From Colius striatus (taxonomy: Eukaryota; Chordata; Aves; Coliiformes; Coliidae), in the NCBI RefSeq assembly GCF_028858725.1, contig NC_084767.1:34265519-34329518 (forward strand): DNA of 64,000 nucleotides, in the 5' to 3' direction. Below, one piece after another: positions 10,463-23,900 of the stretch (positions within the stretch are counted from its first letter, which is position 1; every line of letters begins with the position of its first letter). The notes below the pieces were generated by a model, which saw only the letters and a list, made by a program, of their open reading frames with translations, was not told the origin of the DNA and ran no database searches. The translations under genes and the position numbers were made by a program.

Positions 10463-13400
10463 ACTAGCTTCATTTTCCAAGTGTGATTTAAAATGACGTA
10501 GCTAGAAAGTTACATGGAAATCTGTGTAAACTCCGTACGGTAAAACCAATTTTAGTTTGTGGTTTGGGTTTTTCTTATTAGTAGGACTGAGATGTTGAAC
10601 TAGTCCATCTCTAAGTAGAAATAGCGTGGTCGCTACTAGTTTACACAGAGAACAAATTCAGTAAGCCTAATACAATTATGAGAAAATGTGAAAGTTACTG
10701 CAGGATTTCCTTGTTTTCCCTAAGTATCATACCAGATCATCATTACTCTAATTGTAGACCATGTTTAGAGTGTGAAGTGTTTCCCTGCTTCTTTGGAAGG
10801 AACTACCCTCTTAACGTGAAGCCTGATATGCAGATTTGCTGTTAATAGGGGGACATTTGTCGTTGTATTGATGATAACATCGTTATTTGTATATCGTGCA
10901 GCATTTGTGTTACAATTGTGGGTTTTGTGCATGATATTATACAGCAAAGAGCAAAATTGCTTGAGACTTGTACATACATACCAGCCTGCACTTATTAATG
11001 CCAGCAGGGAGCTACGGTAGTCTTGTGTGGTTTTGTGTTTGAAGTTTTAGTATGTTTTTATTTCCTACTCCTTGTGGGGGAGAAAAAAAAAAAGAAAAAA
11101 CACCTAATTTTGGCTATATTCTGTATGGAGTGGGAGCAGTGTGAAATAGCTCAAAAATAGGAGTACAATTAAATTTATTAGTTTCATAGAAGCTAATGAA
11201 CATACGGTTGTTTTTCTACCTTTGTAGTATGGAATGGAAATTATTTGTGGTCTGAGGAGTAAATATGCTTGCTAATATTCTCAGTTGTTTACCTTAAAAA
11301 GTTCTTCTTGTGAACCTTGTTTACAGTGTAATAGCCAGGGTGAAAAGACAGTGCAGACTGAGACAAATATGTCTATGACAAGAGTCTATGACAGTGCAGT
11401 GTGTGGGAAATTCATCAGCTTTCAAATCTTACACTTTGTTCGGGAAAGTCTGGAAGTTAGTTAAACCCAGAAGCCTGTTTTTAGGTGCACTTTGGTGATA
11501 TCTCTTTGAGAAGTGTTTTTTCTCAGACCTCTTTTGGGGACAAGAAGACAGATGAGTCACCCTAGAATCAGTGATTTTCTTACCAGAGACCTTGACATTA
11601 TTTCCCTTACTCTCTAAAAATTTGGAGTGATAGTGAGCTAACCTGAGCACAGAAAACTCTCCCCTCATCAGTCATTTTTCTTCAGGGTGCCAGTGTTGTT
11701 CTTTGCCTAATGTGCAGTGACCGAAATACTCGCTTCATTTCTGTGCAGAGATGGGTGCTAGGTGATAATTCCACAAAGCTAGCTAGCACACCTGGATACT
11801 GTTAAGCAGCATATTTATAGCATTGAGGATATGTGAAATTCCTACCTTCTATAAGTACACTCCCACTTTATAGCTACTGGATGATTTCTTGCACACCTTG
11901 ATTTAAAGGTACAGTGTATTTTAAATCTATTATGCAGTCAGTAGGGGTCTTTACTTGGAGGCGGGCAGCTTCAATACTGGAGGTGTGGTTTTCACATAAT
12001 AAGGAGCTAAGTCAGAATAAATGTTAGGACTTCAGTTTTTGTGGTATCTCTGAGCACATGACCAGGGGAGATTTTCTTCTTCCTCCACTCAAAGTTCCTT
12101 TATCTCTTTAATGTACAAGACTCTGCCATCTTCTTGCATACTTGAGTTTATTACCTCATCTCAAAGCCTTGTCTTGTGGAATGTTTTTTTTGTTTTAATC
12201 TTTAACCCTTTATCACCAGGGGTTTTCCTGGTTCTTCAAATATAGAAGGAAAAGAGATTGTTGTTGCTGTTTGAGTCTATGCCTGCCCCCTTCACTCACT
12301 CAGCCTCCCCTAATGTTACAGATGTGATATTGCAGTATCTTTTTATCTGTCGGTGGTGGTGATGGTATTAGACATCAGCAATTTGGAATGATTCTGTATT
12401 TCTTTTAAATCAGGAATGTAAAAGAGAATGTGTAGTACTTTACATTTCTTTTTCGAGCCATCTTCCTGCTTCATAAGCTATGCGTTGAAATCATTAGTAC
12501 ATGAAACATTGAACTGAAGAGGAAAATCTTGAGTGTTTTCTTGCAGCAACACTGTCAAATTTCACATGCACATGAACACACAAACTATTGCAGCAGCTTC
12601 ATCTCTGATGGGTATGGACACCTTTCTTTTCTCTTAGGAAGATAAGCTGGTTTTCCTCTCTGGTACTCTCTTTTTGTAAAAAATTTACATTCAATAACTG
12701 CTCTCATTGCAGAGCCCAGGTAATCTAAACTGAAAGACAGGCTGCTGGATTTTATGTTGTCATTGCTTTTCTCTTTTTCTCTAATTGTTGCAGCTATGAT
12801 AACTGTGCCTGTGACATTTGCAAAAGTGATCATATCAGATGGCAGGGTGAAGCATGATGCTTTTCACCTCTCATGCCGAAGTAGGTCTGGCTCAGATGTA
12901 TGCAGATGGAATAGTTTGGGCTCACCCTAGTAGTGTGACATTCCTGCCATCAACATATGGTGACATGTATTTTGGATGCAAAGTTATAAACCAGTTTAGT
13001 TTATACTAAACACTTACTTCATGTTGCCCTTACTCATTCCCCACTGAGAACTCTGGGGAATCAATGTTAGTGACAAATCTCTATATGCACCCAGTTGGTT
13101 TTCATTTGGAGCATCATTCTTGGTTCACTGGACCAGTGGAGTGATAGACAATGCATGATCCTGGGTAATTTGTAATTGTTTTTCTCTGCATTAAAATTAT
13201 GAAGTAGCCCCCAGCAGTAATTTGTGCTGTTGATACTTGTCCGACAGAAGACAAAATGATGTAGTCAACTTTGTCTGTGAACCATCATTGGAAAATACTG
13301 GATGGAAACCAGTATCTGGATCTATGATTTGGCGATGGTCAAATACCAGTCTTCCAGTGTTCTTGCGTTCAGACTGTCATATAGGTAAGAGAGTTTCAGC

Positions 13401-15084
13401 ACTGGAGGTACTGATCATCTTTTTATAATGAGCATGTGATTTATCTTATGTAAAGGAAGTTCACAAAAATAAATAATTAAATGTGTTTTCAAAAGGCAGA
13501 TTATTTTTGAGGTAAAAATAATTTTTCACGTCTGAAATTTTAACTCTGTAGCAAATACTTCCCTACCATGCACACCTCCACTGCTCTTTTTTAAACTATT
13601 TTAAACTATTAACTATTTTTAAAAAAATATTAGTTAAAAATCAACTAGAACAGTTTTAAAATAAAAGAAGTTCATCTAAGATTTCTGAAAATGGCCCAAA
13701 GTTCTTAAATTCTTGTCTCTCTTTAGAGTGAGTCATAAATATTACTTTCTCAAGCTCTTTAGAAAGTCCTAGATGTATATACCTGGGAAATGCTTCCGTA
13801 TGAGAGTGTTTTGTGCCTCCTTGACTGCATGGTCATGAAAACAAGTCTTTATCTTTCTGTAGAATTCTCACAAGTCTTTGATGCTCAATTGAAAATAAGA
13901 AGTTAGCAATAAATAAGCTTTTCCTCTGATAGAAAACTGCAGAATACATTCCAGTGCATAAGGCATTCCTCTGCTTATCAGAGGCTTGAAGATTTTCCCG
14001 CCCTGCCCTTCTACTCCAGCTATACAAGTGATAGCATCAGAGGTCCATATGTGAAATACAAAGCTTTGAAAGTAAAAATATTTTGCCTATCCAGTTTGGT
14101 TTTATTGGAAACAAAACTTTTCAGGGTGCTATATTAAAAATACTGTGATCCCGTGTAGTTGAAAGGCACAGCTTCTACTGATATTTTGTTTCTGTTTGTG
14201 AGATTTTTTTTTTTTTTGCTGTTTGCACTGTTTAGGGTTAAATGTTGTTGCACTCCTTAGAGCAAACCTTTCTCAGTAGTTCCTTATGGTGTGGTGTGAT
14301 GGGGAAAACAGTGTTTGTGCCTCTCCCTTCTGAGTTCTGAAGATTAAAAGTGAAGCAGGGGGGAGAGATGTTGCTTTTTTTCTGGTTGTGTGCTGTAGCA
14401 GGAATGCTGTAATTGTGTGTTTTCTCTAGGTATTTAGCACAGTCTGGTGGTTCTCATGGGCTAAGCAGAGTGTCTGGCTATAACAGGACTGCAACCGCAG
14501 TTGAAAATGAGCTGAAGTGGCCTCAGTGCTGCTTTGAGGACTCTGCATCCACATTATTTCTCATTTACACTGTATGGAAGTGGAGTACTTCAGCTGAGTA
14601 ATGCTTGGGTCTTCTAATGTGGTGGGTTTATGATATTTTACAGCTTGCCTGTGCTGCCCTTCCTTACCTTCCCCTTCAGTTTTGCTTCTGAAGGTGGGAC
14701 CGTGGGGTCATAGCAGCCACTTGTGTTATAATCGCCCTAGTGAATCACACATGAACAAGATGAACAGTGCTTTCTTTTTTTTTTTTTAACATACTGCCAA
14801 ATTACTTTTGTGACTGTCAGCAACAGCTTTGGAATTGCAAAACCATTGCAGTCTTTGACTATATAGCTGATTAGGGTAGATACAGAAAGAGAAGACTTTG
14901 CCCTATGAACTTGAATTCGATGTGGGCAGTGGAACCCAATCCATGGGTTTACTCCAATCCAAATCTTACTTCCTTTCTGAGGAAAGTCAGTGGATGTACA
15001 GAGTTCATTGTCATTTAAACAACATTGGCATTAAACCCATCTACAAGTTTTTTTTCCTTTTATCTCACCTCCTTAATGAATTAT

Positions 15085-15136
15085 AATCATAGAGTTGTTA
15101 CAGCTGGAAAAGACCTTTAAGATCATCAAGTCCTTA
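15085..15136 (-). mobile_element. CR1 LINE 3'-end fragment
   Basis: Reads AATCATAGAG, then GCTGGAAAAGACCTTTAAGA and ATCATCAAGTCC, the reverse complement of the extreme 3' end of avian CR1. Only about 50 bp are present, directly before a longer CR1 in the same orientation, so it is either a second insertion or a partial tandem copy. Confidence 0.75.
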
Positions 15137-15159
15137 TTATGGGAGAATACAGATTATTT

Positions 15160-16665
15160 TCATAGAATCACTATGGTTGGAAAAGATCTTTAAGATCGAG
15201 CCCAACCACTAACCTCACACTGCCAGGCCCATCACTAAACTAAACCATATCCCTCAGCATCTCGTCTATGCATCTTTTGAATATCTCTAGGAATGGTGAC
15301 TCCACCACCTCCCTGGGCAGCCCCTTCCAATGCTTAATAACCCTCTTATTGAAAAAGTTCTTCATAATGTCTGTTCTAAACCAGCCTGGGCACAACTTGA
15401 ACCTATTTCCTTGTGTCCTATCATTCGTTAATGGAGAGAAGAGATCAACCCCTGTCTCACTACAACTCCCCTTCAGGTAGTTGTAGAGAGTGATCATGTC
15501 TCCTCTCAGTCTCTAGGCTAAATATCACCAACTCACTCAGCCGCTCCTGTTTTTTAGACCCTTCACCAGCTTTGTTGCCTGTCTCTGGACGTGTTCCAAC
15601 ACCTCAAGGTCTACCTTGTAGTGAGGGGCCCAGAACTGGACAATGTGTCCGAGGTGTGGCCTCACCAGTGCTAAGTACAAGGGGACAACCATCTCCTTGC
15701 CAGGATCCAGGCCAGGATGCTATTGGCCTTCTTGGCCACCTGGGCACACTACTGGCTTGTATTTAGCCGGCTGTCAATTAACCCCCATGTCTTTTTCTGC
15801 AAGACAGCTCTCAAGCCCCTCTGTCCCAAGCCTGTAGCGCTGCCTGGGGTTGTTGTGGGCCAAGTGCAGGACCTGGCACTTGGCCTTGTTGAACCTCATG
15901 CAATTGGCCTCAGCCCATTGCTCCAGCCTGTCTAGGTCCATCTGAAGGGCTTTCCTACCCCCAAACAGGTCCACGCACCCGCCCAGCTTGGTGTCATTGA
16001 GGTGCAAATTTACTGAGGATGCGCTTGATCCCCTCGTCCAGGTGATTGATAAGTTGTTATACAAAACAGGCCCCAGCACCAAGTCCTGGGGAACACCACT
16101 GCCAACTGATTTTTACTCCATTCACTATGACGCTCTAAGCTTGGCCATCCAGCCAGTTTTCCACCCATCTCAGAGTAGGTCCATCCAAGCCATGAGCAGC
16201 TATTTTCTCCAGGAGGATACTGTAGAGACTATGTCAAAGGTCCTGCTGAAATCTAGGAAGACCACAACCACAGCCTTTCCCTCATTGACTAGGTGGGTCA
16301 TCTTGTCGTAGAAGGAGATGAGATTGGTCTAACAGGACCTGCCCTTCATAAAGCCATATTGGCTATGCCTGAACCCTTGGTTATCCTATATGTGCCTCAG
16401 GATTGCTCTCAGGATGAGCTGTTCCATAACCTTTCCTGGCACTGAGGTCGGTCTGAAAGGACTGTAGTTCCCAAGATGCTCCTTCTGACCCTTCTTGTAG
16501 ATAAGGTTCACATTATCCATTCTCCAGTCCTCTGGGATCTCCCTGGTGAGACAGGGCTGCTGGTGGATGATGGAGAGTGGTTTGGTGAGCACTTCCACCA
16601 GCTTCCTTAGAACCTTTGGGTGGATTCCATCCAGCACCATCAACTTGGGGCATGGACACTAAGAC
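15160..16665 (-). mobile_element. 5'-truncated CR1 LINE with reverse transcriptase remnants
   Basis: On the minus strand, 16643-16386 encodes the block DGIHPKVLRKL...IPEDWRMDNVNLIYKKGQKE...NYSPFRPTSVPGKVMEQLIL of CR1 reverse transcriptase. The later block LHLNDTKLGGCVD...LDRLEQWAEANCMRFNKAKC lies at about 16010-15850, and the conserved 3' tail region runs to CATAGAATCACTATGGTTGG near 15160. The coding part is split over several frames, so it is a dead copy. It is about 1.5 kb of an element whose full length is about 4.5 kb and is 5'-truncated, as is usual for CR1. Confidence 0.92.
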
Positions 16666-17942
16666 CTTATTGATTGCAGCTTACAACATGTGTAAAGAAA
16701 CGCTGAAAATATTATCCATGTGCTTTCAGTGTATTGACTTTTGCTTTTCAGAATGGTTTAAACAAAAGTATACAGTGCTGTGACTGAACTCCTTTTAAGG
16801 GCTAAGATTTGTCTTCAGGTTGCTCATTTTGCCTTTCTCCGTATGGTTTATGGGGATCAGAGAAGGTTAGATAGAATTTCCATAGTTGGTGGCAACGAAA
16901 ATTGAGCATAGCACCCTACTTATTTTGTTAATCACAAGGATGGGGTTTTTTCTAGGTTTGAATTTTTGTTTCAGTTTTAAGTATGGTAAAATGTGAATGT
17001 CACATGAAGAAAAAAGCAGTCTATGGCTCAGCTATATCTTCAGAGTTAACCAGTTTACGTACTTAAGGTCGGAATTTTTTCTTTGTGTGGTTTTTTGAGC
17101 CTGGAGGGGGTGTATGTGTGTGTGTGTTGGGGGGGAATCGTTAAAATCCCAGTAACTCATTCAGATTGGAATCACTTAAGATTATGCTCATAAGTAAGGA
17201 AATCCATACAGTCCTGAGTTCATAGGTAATTATTTTTTTAAAATATTATATATTGTCATTATTTCATTTAAGGGAAAGTATGTTCCTCATAGTAGTGGAT
17301 TTACACTGGGGAAGGGAGTAGGGATGTTAATTCTTTTGTTTACGCTGTGTGGTAAGACAACCTCTTACCTCCGAAAACTGTTCTTGAAAAAGGCCTTGAG
17401 ACTTTTAGGGCAGAAAAGTTGATGGTAAGCAGGGAAGTTGAGAGTTGCTGGGGGATCAGTCAGAACTTTGTAAAATGCTGTGGAACTTGAGTCTTATTTC
17501 CAGAAACTCTTGAAATACCACTCATCATCAAGCTGATGACTTGTTTCACTTCCTATGGAATTTCCAGACTGTTTTAAGGTAATCTTTTTAAAATAAGAAC
17601 TTCCTTTTTTTTTTTTTTTGGTGTGATTAGTATGACCTACCAAGTACTTTTTGTTCTGTAATGAAAAGCTGGGAGAACCCCTTGAGAACAGGAGATCTGT
17701 GTAGACTACATTGGTGTTTTAGTTATAAGTTAAATACATCACATAGGAGAGTTAACTCTGAATTGCTGTGGCACATCACTGATTACCTCTTAATTCTTTC
17801 CCACAGAACTGCTTATGTAAAAATGCACCTAGTTAAGAATGAACACCAGAGAAGTGCTGTGGTAGACATGAGCTCCATGTCATGTTGGCTTCCTGTTTAA
17901 AAAACAGTAGGCTGGCAATTTTAAAGGGACAGCGACAAAGTG

Positions 17943-20900
17943 ATGACTAGGTGCCAAGTGCCAGCTGCTCTTATTCACCAGATTGAACAAGAACTGGATA
18001 AAGAAGAAGAAGAAATGATGGTTTTCCTGTGCCGAGACCTTGCTTCTGATTTGGTCACTGCTGACCTTAGAGAGCTCTTGATGGCTCTGAATGAGAGGGA
18101 GAAATTGTCTTTTCTCGGTTTATCTGAGCTCTTGTACAGAGTTAAGAGATTTGACTTGCTGAGGAGGATCCTGAAGACTGAGAAAGCAACAGTGGAAGCT
18201 AACCTTGCCAGGAGTTGCAGACTTTTGCCTGATTACAGGTAATATATCTTTCAGATGTTAAGGCTACTCTATTTTGTTCAAAATGTGTGTGGGCTGTTTT
18301 GGGGAAGGTGAGGTGGTGTTTTTTGTTTCTTTTTAAAATAGGTCTTGAAGGTAAAGGAAAAGCAGAAAAGGGTTATCTAGAGTTACAGTAAAGATGACAT
18401 GTCAAGTTTAGTCCCTAAAATAAGCCTTGGGGGTACCTTCTTACAAGTCATGGCATTAGAAGGATCTATCTTTAAGGGGTTTGTGTGTGTTAATAAACCA
18501 GTGATGTTGGTACAGTTCTAGATTAGCAGATAGAAACAATATTTTAGAGGAACATCATTAGTTACTTTCTTTTCTTATTTGCTTTGGGCACATTAGCCTT
18601 GTGGTATAGCTTTCCTCAGGGGACCTGGCTCTTAGTGCTCTTTACTCTTTAGTTTTAAGAGGTTTAAATTAAGAAGTTCCAGTTTTTTCCTTGAGAGACT
18701 TCAGGAAGAAATACGTGTACTCTTGTGTTAGCTTCTCACTGAAATAAAAAGCCTGTAACTAGTAGGTAAAAAAGATATTTTCTCTTGTCTTATTCACTTC
18801 ATCTCTATTGAAATATTAAGGGGACCTCTGTTTTCCTAACAGTGCCTATGGTACCGTTTGTCTTAGTAACATGGGTGCTAATTAACAAGAGTAGATATTT
18901 TGTAATTGAACGTTGGAGCAGGGTAAGCTTTTTTCCTTTTGTTTGTTTTGGAATGGTACATTAAGACTGGAACATGAGAGAAGTTGGGTAGTGGGGCAAG
19001 GGAGGTATCTTACTGAAAGCTAATCTTTTAGAGATGTCTCAACTTTATTTCAGGGTGCTAATGGTAGAGATTAATGAAAGTCTGGAAAAAGAAGAAGTGG
19101 GTTCTCTTGTTTTTCTACTCAGAGATTATGCACCTCGTATGAAAATGGCAAAAGATAAGGTATGCCTTTCTGCTGGTCAGCTCCTCTGGAACAATGAGAG
19201 ATTAAAGCAAAAAGGAAAGTAGTTAGACAGCAAGGGGTAGTGAGTCAGGAGAAGAAGTGGAGGAGGCGGAGTAGCTTCTATGGGTTTTGTTTGTTTGTTT
19301 TTAATTCAAGTAAAGAAGCATAAGAAAAAGAAGGGAGCAGTGAAGACCTGTAGTGAATGAACCTCACAGGCAGAAGGCATTTAAAAAAAATCTTTCGAAG
19401 GCATTTAAAAAAAATCTTTTGTCATTACTACTGATCTGGAAGCTCATGGATGAAGGATCTCAAACCAATAATCATATTAAATGTATCTTGAATTACAAGG
19501 TCACTTTTTGTGTGACACTCTGCTTCATTTTGAAAAGAACAGTTTTATTTTAAGTGTGTGTTTCTCTCTGTGTTTGCATTCTGAATATTTGGTTTAAATG
19601 TCTGAGAAAGCAGAGATTCAGTAGAGAACATTCCAAAAACTTGACCACTGCACATACAACACCGAAGATTTCTATATTTGAGGTTTTTTCTTTTTCTGTC
19701 TTTAATCAAGGAAGGAGAGAGGTCCTGCAAATTCCCTGACATTTTTCTTACCTCTTGTTTTGTGGCATGTGAGGTGACATTCCAAGTATCTCTCTTTGTA
19801 GCAACAAGGAAATGCAAACCTATTTCCCTAACAACTTTTGTTTTTAAGAATGTTGCTTTCTAGTTTCCATTAGTCTTATGATAATACCAAGAATTGTTAT
19901 ATCTTCCAGATAATTTTTGAAGTGTTTCAGAAGGTATCGTCCCTAATTCTGGAATATACAACCTTTATGGCCTCCCCACATTGTTTCCTGGGTTGCTTTG
20001 TTATTTGCTGATAGAAAACAAATTACTGATGTGCCAGTTTAGTTTTCTGTTGTTATTCTAGAGTTTTCTGGCTCTTGTGATTCACCTGGAGAAACTAAAT
20101 TTGGTGGCTCCTAATCAACTGGATTTGATAGAACGTTGTTTTAGAAATATTCACAGGAAAGACCTGATAAGGAAGATTCAGAAGTACAAACATGAAAGTA
20201 AGATTCTTTTTTTTTTTTTGCACTGATTACACTTGATAGCAAGGATTAGATATACTCTTACTGAAGATAAAATTATGAGTTACAAGTCAGAGTATCTGCA
20301 GGCTTCACAAATTTGGGCATTTAAAACAGCTGATACATCATGGTGTATTTCTCTGTGTGTTTCTGTTAAATTTTCAGCTTTAGTGTCCTCCGTTCATTCT
20401 CAGCCAGTATATGTAAATGCACTTCAGGCATCTCTCCCTAATCTCAGTCTGATTGACCCTCCTTATAATTCAGGGGTAAGTATGCAGTAATTTGGACAGA
20501 TCTTTTATTTCTAATATTGCCAGACATTGAAAGGGGATTCTTCTCTGCAGAACCTAAGGAATGAGATATTTCTAGTAGCCAAAATATTACTTGACTTCTT
20601 TCTCTTATTCCTGATATCTGTTTGGTTTAGGGTCTGCTTTAAATCTTCTGATTGAGAAAGATCCTCTTTAAAGAGCTGCTGTAAATATTTTTTATTAGTT
20701 GAACATGTAAAACCTGTACTTGATGATTTCTTCTATTAATCTGGGGAGTGGAGAGTTTTGCTTTGGCTGTTCTTTGCAAAACAGATTATTCTTTGAATTG
20801 CTGGTCTTTGTGGGGAAAATTACTTCTTCACTTTCAAAGCTAAAGGCTTTTTAAGGAGAGCTTTTCATTTTTTTTTTGGTGGTTTTAGTCTCATGTTAAT

Positions 20901-23900
20901 GAAGATAACTCAGTATGTGAAGTCATCAAATCCTATTGCATGTGGTATTCTTTATGTTTTGGGTTAGGTCTGATTGTAATAGTGTGTTCTATGTAGTAAT
21001 AATAATCTACTTAAAGTCTCTGGCTTTGGTAAATTAATTTGATTGTTTCTATCATTTGTTCAGTAAGTATATATGTGTAAATCTTACATGCAAGACACCA
21101 GTGATGCAATTTATTTTGCTAACAAAGCCACTACAGCTTTATTTTCCAGACTATTAAAGGAAAAGATTGCCTTTCCATTTTATGATAATATTGTTTAAAT
21201 TTTCTTTCTAATTCAGTGAAAGTTCCTCCCTTCTGCTCTATAGGAAACAAAATTCACATCTTCAGAGGTTTTTTATTTGCTTTACTACATTAGGGCAGAA
21301 GTTTTCCTTCACTGTTAATGACAAGCTGATATTTTCCTTTTCTGAAGAGGAATGATTTGGGATTTTTTTTGTTTGTTTGAGGTTTTGGTAGGAGTTTTTT
21401 TACTTGTTATTTTGTAATTCTTATTATCTGAGAGATGTAGATCTAAGATACGTGATCATTCTATTGTGTTATAGTTTGGAGCACATGATTGCTAATTCTT
21501 GAAAGAGAGAGGAAAAATATATATTTTTCTTCATTTTAGATACAGAATGTGAACAAAGAAAAATCACAAAATCAACAAAGTCTTATTCTGGGTAAGAGCA
21601 TTTTATCTGAGTTTTTATCATCTAAAAGGCCAAACAATTAATTTAACTTTATCAGAAGGACTATTGTTCAATAGTTGTGTTTATGGCTAATCCAGTTGAC
21701 ACCACCAGGAATATTTAGTACCTCTGAAAACTGAGCCTCACCTTGTTTTTTTGCTCATCTGTTTGCTTTTCTTGTGCTACTGGACCTTAAAACTTTAACT
21801 GTCACAACTTTTTAAGAAAATAGATAGTTTATTTCTAAAAACCATGGAAAAGATTGACTAGCCAGCTCTGGTGCCTGTGTAGTGCAACTGTGCCCATTAA
21901 ATCTTGAGTTGGAAGTTTTAATGTAAATTTAATGATGAGCTCTCCACTAGGATAGCTGGGAAGTTGTCCAGGGAGGACCAGGTTCTTACCACGTGTGTTG
22001 TGTTTTTTCAAACTACCTCTCAAATATAGTGATTTTTAAAAGAGTAGTTGGCTGAATTCTCTCAGTGTAGGAATGTTGGTTGGTCTGTTTATTCTAGTCA
22101 CAGGCAATGTAGAAATGCAACCCAAGTAACATTTTAGAGGTGAAATTTTTGTGGTTTTTTAACTTCAGTAGCATACATAGAAAGTAAGAGGTCCAGATGA
22201 GTGAGAACTTGACTGATCTAGATAAGTTCCTCTTTAACTGATTTGGTATTAAAGAAGTGTCGGGGGTGCCAATATACTGAGATTACTTTTGTGTGTTTTA
22301 ACTGCAGCAGAACCAGTCCACATGTCCATTCAGGAAACAGGATCAGTGTCACATAAGGTATGTGCTTATGCATATGTATGGATGTAAATATAATAAAAAC
22401 TTCTGCAGATATTTACCTTAGTTTTCTTTAATTTTGAGATTTCCTTCAATTGCATGTAAACAGAACAACATGTACGTCCATATTTTCTTTGGCCATAAGC
22501 AGGTTCTGTGAATTTCTTTTGCAGAATATTTTTTTAATAGAAGATATTTGCTGCTACTCTTAAAGCTGCAGTGTGCAAAATGCCTAGGTCAAAACCTGTT
22601 GGAAGTCAGACCTCTTGTCATCTGCATTAGAAATCGGAGGGCTTCTTTGCATGCAGTAAATTGTGTTCTCTCCTTGCCCCTTGCTCTCCAGGTGGAAGAC
22701 AGATGTGCTTTGGGTATTAAGAATGGAACTACCACTATTTCACTAGTTCTCTTATAGGCCAGGAAACAGGGAGTTTGCCTATAGAAAATTAAATGTAGTA
22801 TTTTTAAAGTGGAGAGGAATTGTGATAGAGTCATTATGGGAACATTTGGGAACATAGAGGTAGTTTCACTAAATAAGGAAAAAGTGTTCTGATGAGCAGT
22901 GCTTGCTTGTATACCTGAAGAACGTAAAACTCCTCTACATTTATTGTTTCAGCAATGTGAATCTTACAGCTCCCAACACCTCAGTAGCAGTTCCACTTTA
23001 GGAAATTAATTTGGAAGTACTGTCCATTGCTCTCATAGTCTAGGTCTTTAAAAAGCCTCTCCACCCCTTACAGCTGCACCTTTTGTTTGTTTGTTTGTTT
23101 GATTTGGATATTTGGGGGGTTTTTTTGAGTTTGTGTTTTTTTTTAACATTTGAAGATCTGTCCAGAATTACAGTTGAGTCTCAAACTTGTTTCTCTCACT
23201 TCTGCTACATTCTTAGTCTTTGTTTAAGGATCATTAGGGTAATAAGATTGCATAACACAGGGATACCTGGAAATGGAGGGGAATTATTAGTCCATGTCTT
23301 CTGATTTTTTGTTTTTTACTACATCCTAGTAAATAGACTTTGGCTAGCTACTTTAGGGAAAAACAACAGAATGTAATTGAATAGATGTGAGGTGGTTAAA
23401 TTTGAGAGAAGAATCAAATTTGTAGTGTGACATACTAACTTGGTATTTGTCCTTTACTTTCTTCAGGTGTTTGATGATCAGTACAGAATGCAAAGTCAGC
23501 CTTTAGGAATATGCCTGATAATAGACTGTATTGGCAATGACACGGGTAAGTCTCTGGAATTTGAAGTTCCTTATCTTGTTAATTTTGGATTATTAGAAAA
23601 ATTATTGTTTTAAGAAAATGATATACATTTGCCAGCCAGAGTAGGATAATGTTGTCTGAGTTAGCTAGTCTACGAATTCTAGTAAGTCTTCTAAAGGAGA
23701 GTTGGAAGGCCCAACTGAGGTTAAAGACAACTGTCCTGACTACTGCAAATAATGTTTCATTGGGGTTTTTTTGTGCAGAATCTCTGAATGAAAGAACTTT
23801 TAAGAGGACAGACTGAATTTTGGGAGGGAGAAAAAGGATGTTCAGAGACCAAGAGAATAGTTAAGCTACAGTCATACTGCGGGTTATTGGCAGAGATGGT

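Larger units (their letters stand above)
9660..10500. promoter_or_regulatory. CFLAR: CpG island, probable CFLAR promoter
   Basis: This is a GC- and CpG-rich block in AT-rich surroundings, 7.4 kb before the first coding exon of CFLAR and the only island between NDUFB3 and CFLAR, so it most likely holds the CFLAR transcription start. It carries a YY1-type GCCGCCATCTT (9791-9801), a second GCCATTTTG core near 9714, a kappaB-like site (10453-10462) and a TGACG half-site at 10494. The first exon cannot be fixed from sequence alone. The orientation of the YY1 site suggests transcription to the left as well. Confidence 0.65.
10500..17806 (+). other. CFLAR: Presumed 5' intron of CFLAR
   Basis: Between the CpG island and the first coding exon I find no coding exon. 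It holds AT-rich unique DNA, short poly-T runs and the CR1 pieces at 15.1-16.7 kb. A strong acceptor (pyrimidine tract then CCACAG) ends at 17806 and probably begins the exon that carries the last part of the 5' UTR and the start codon. Confidence 0.5.

Noticed and set aside
19054-19222. Read-through of CFLAR exon 2 giving a 20-residue tail
   Set aside because: The donor GTATGC fits and the next exon joins in phase to complete DED2. A product ending here would have half of DED2 and probably not fold.
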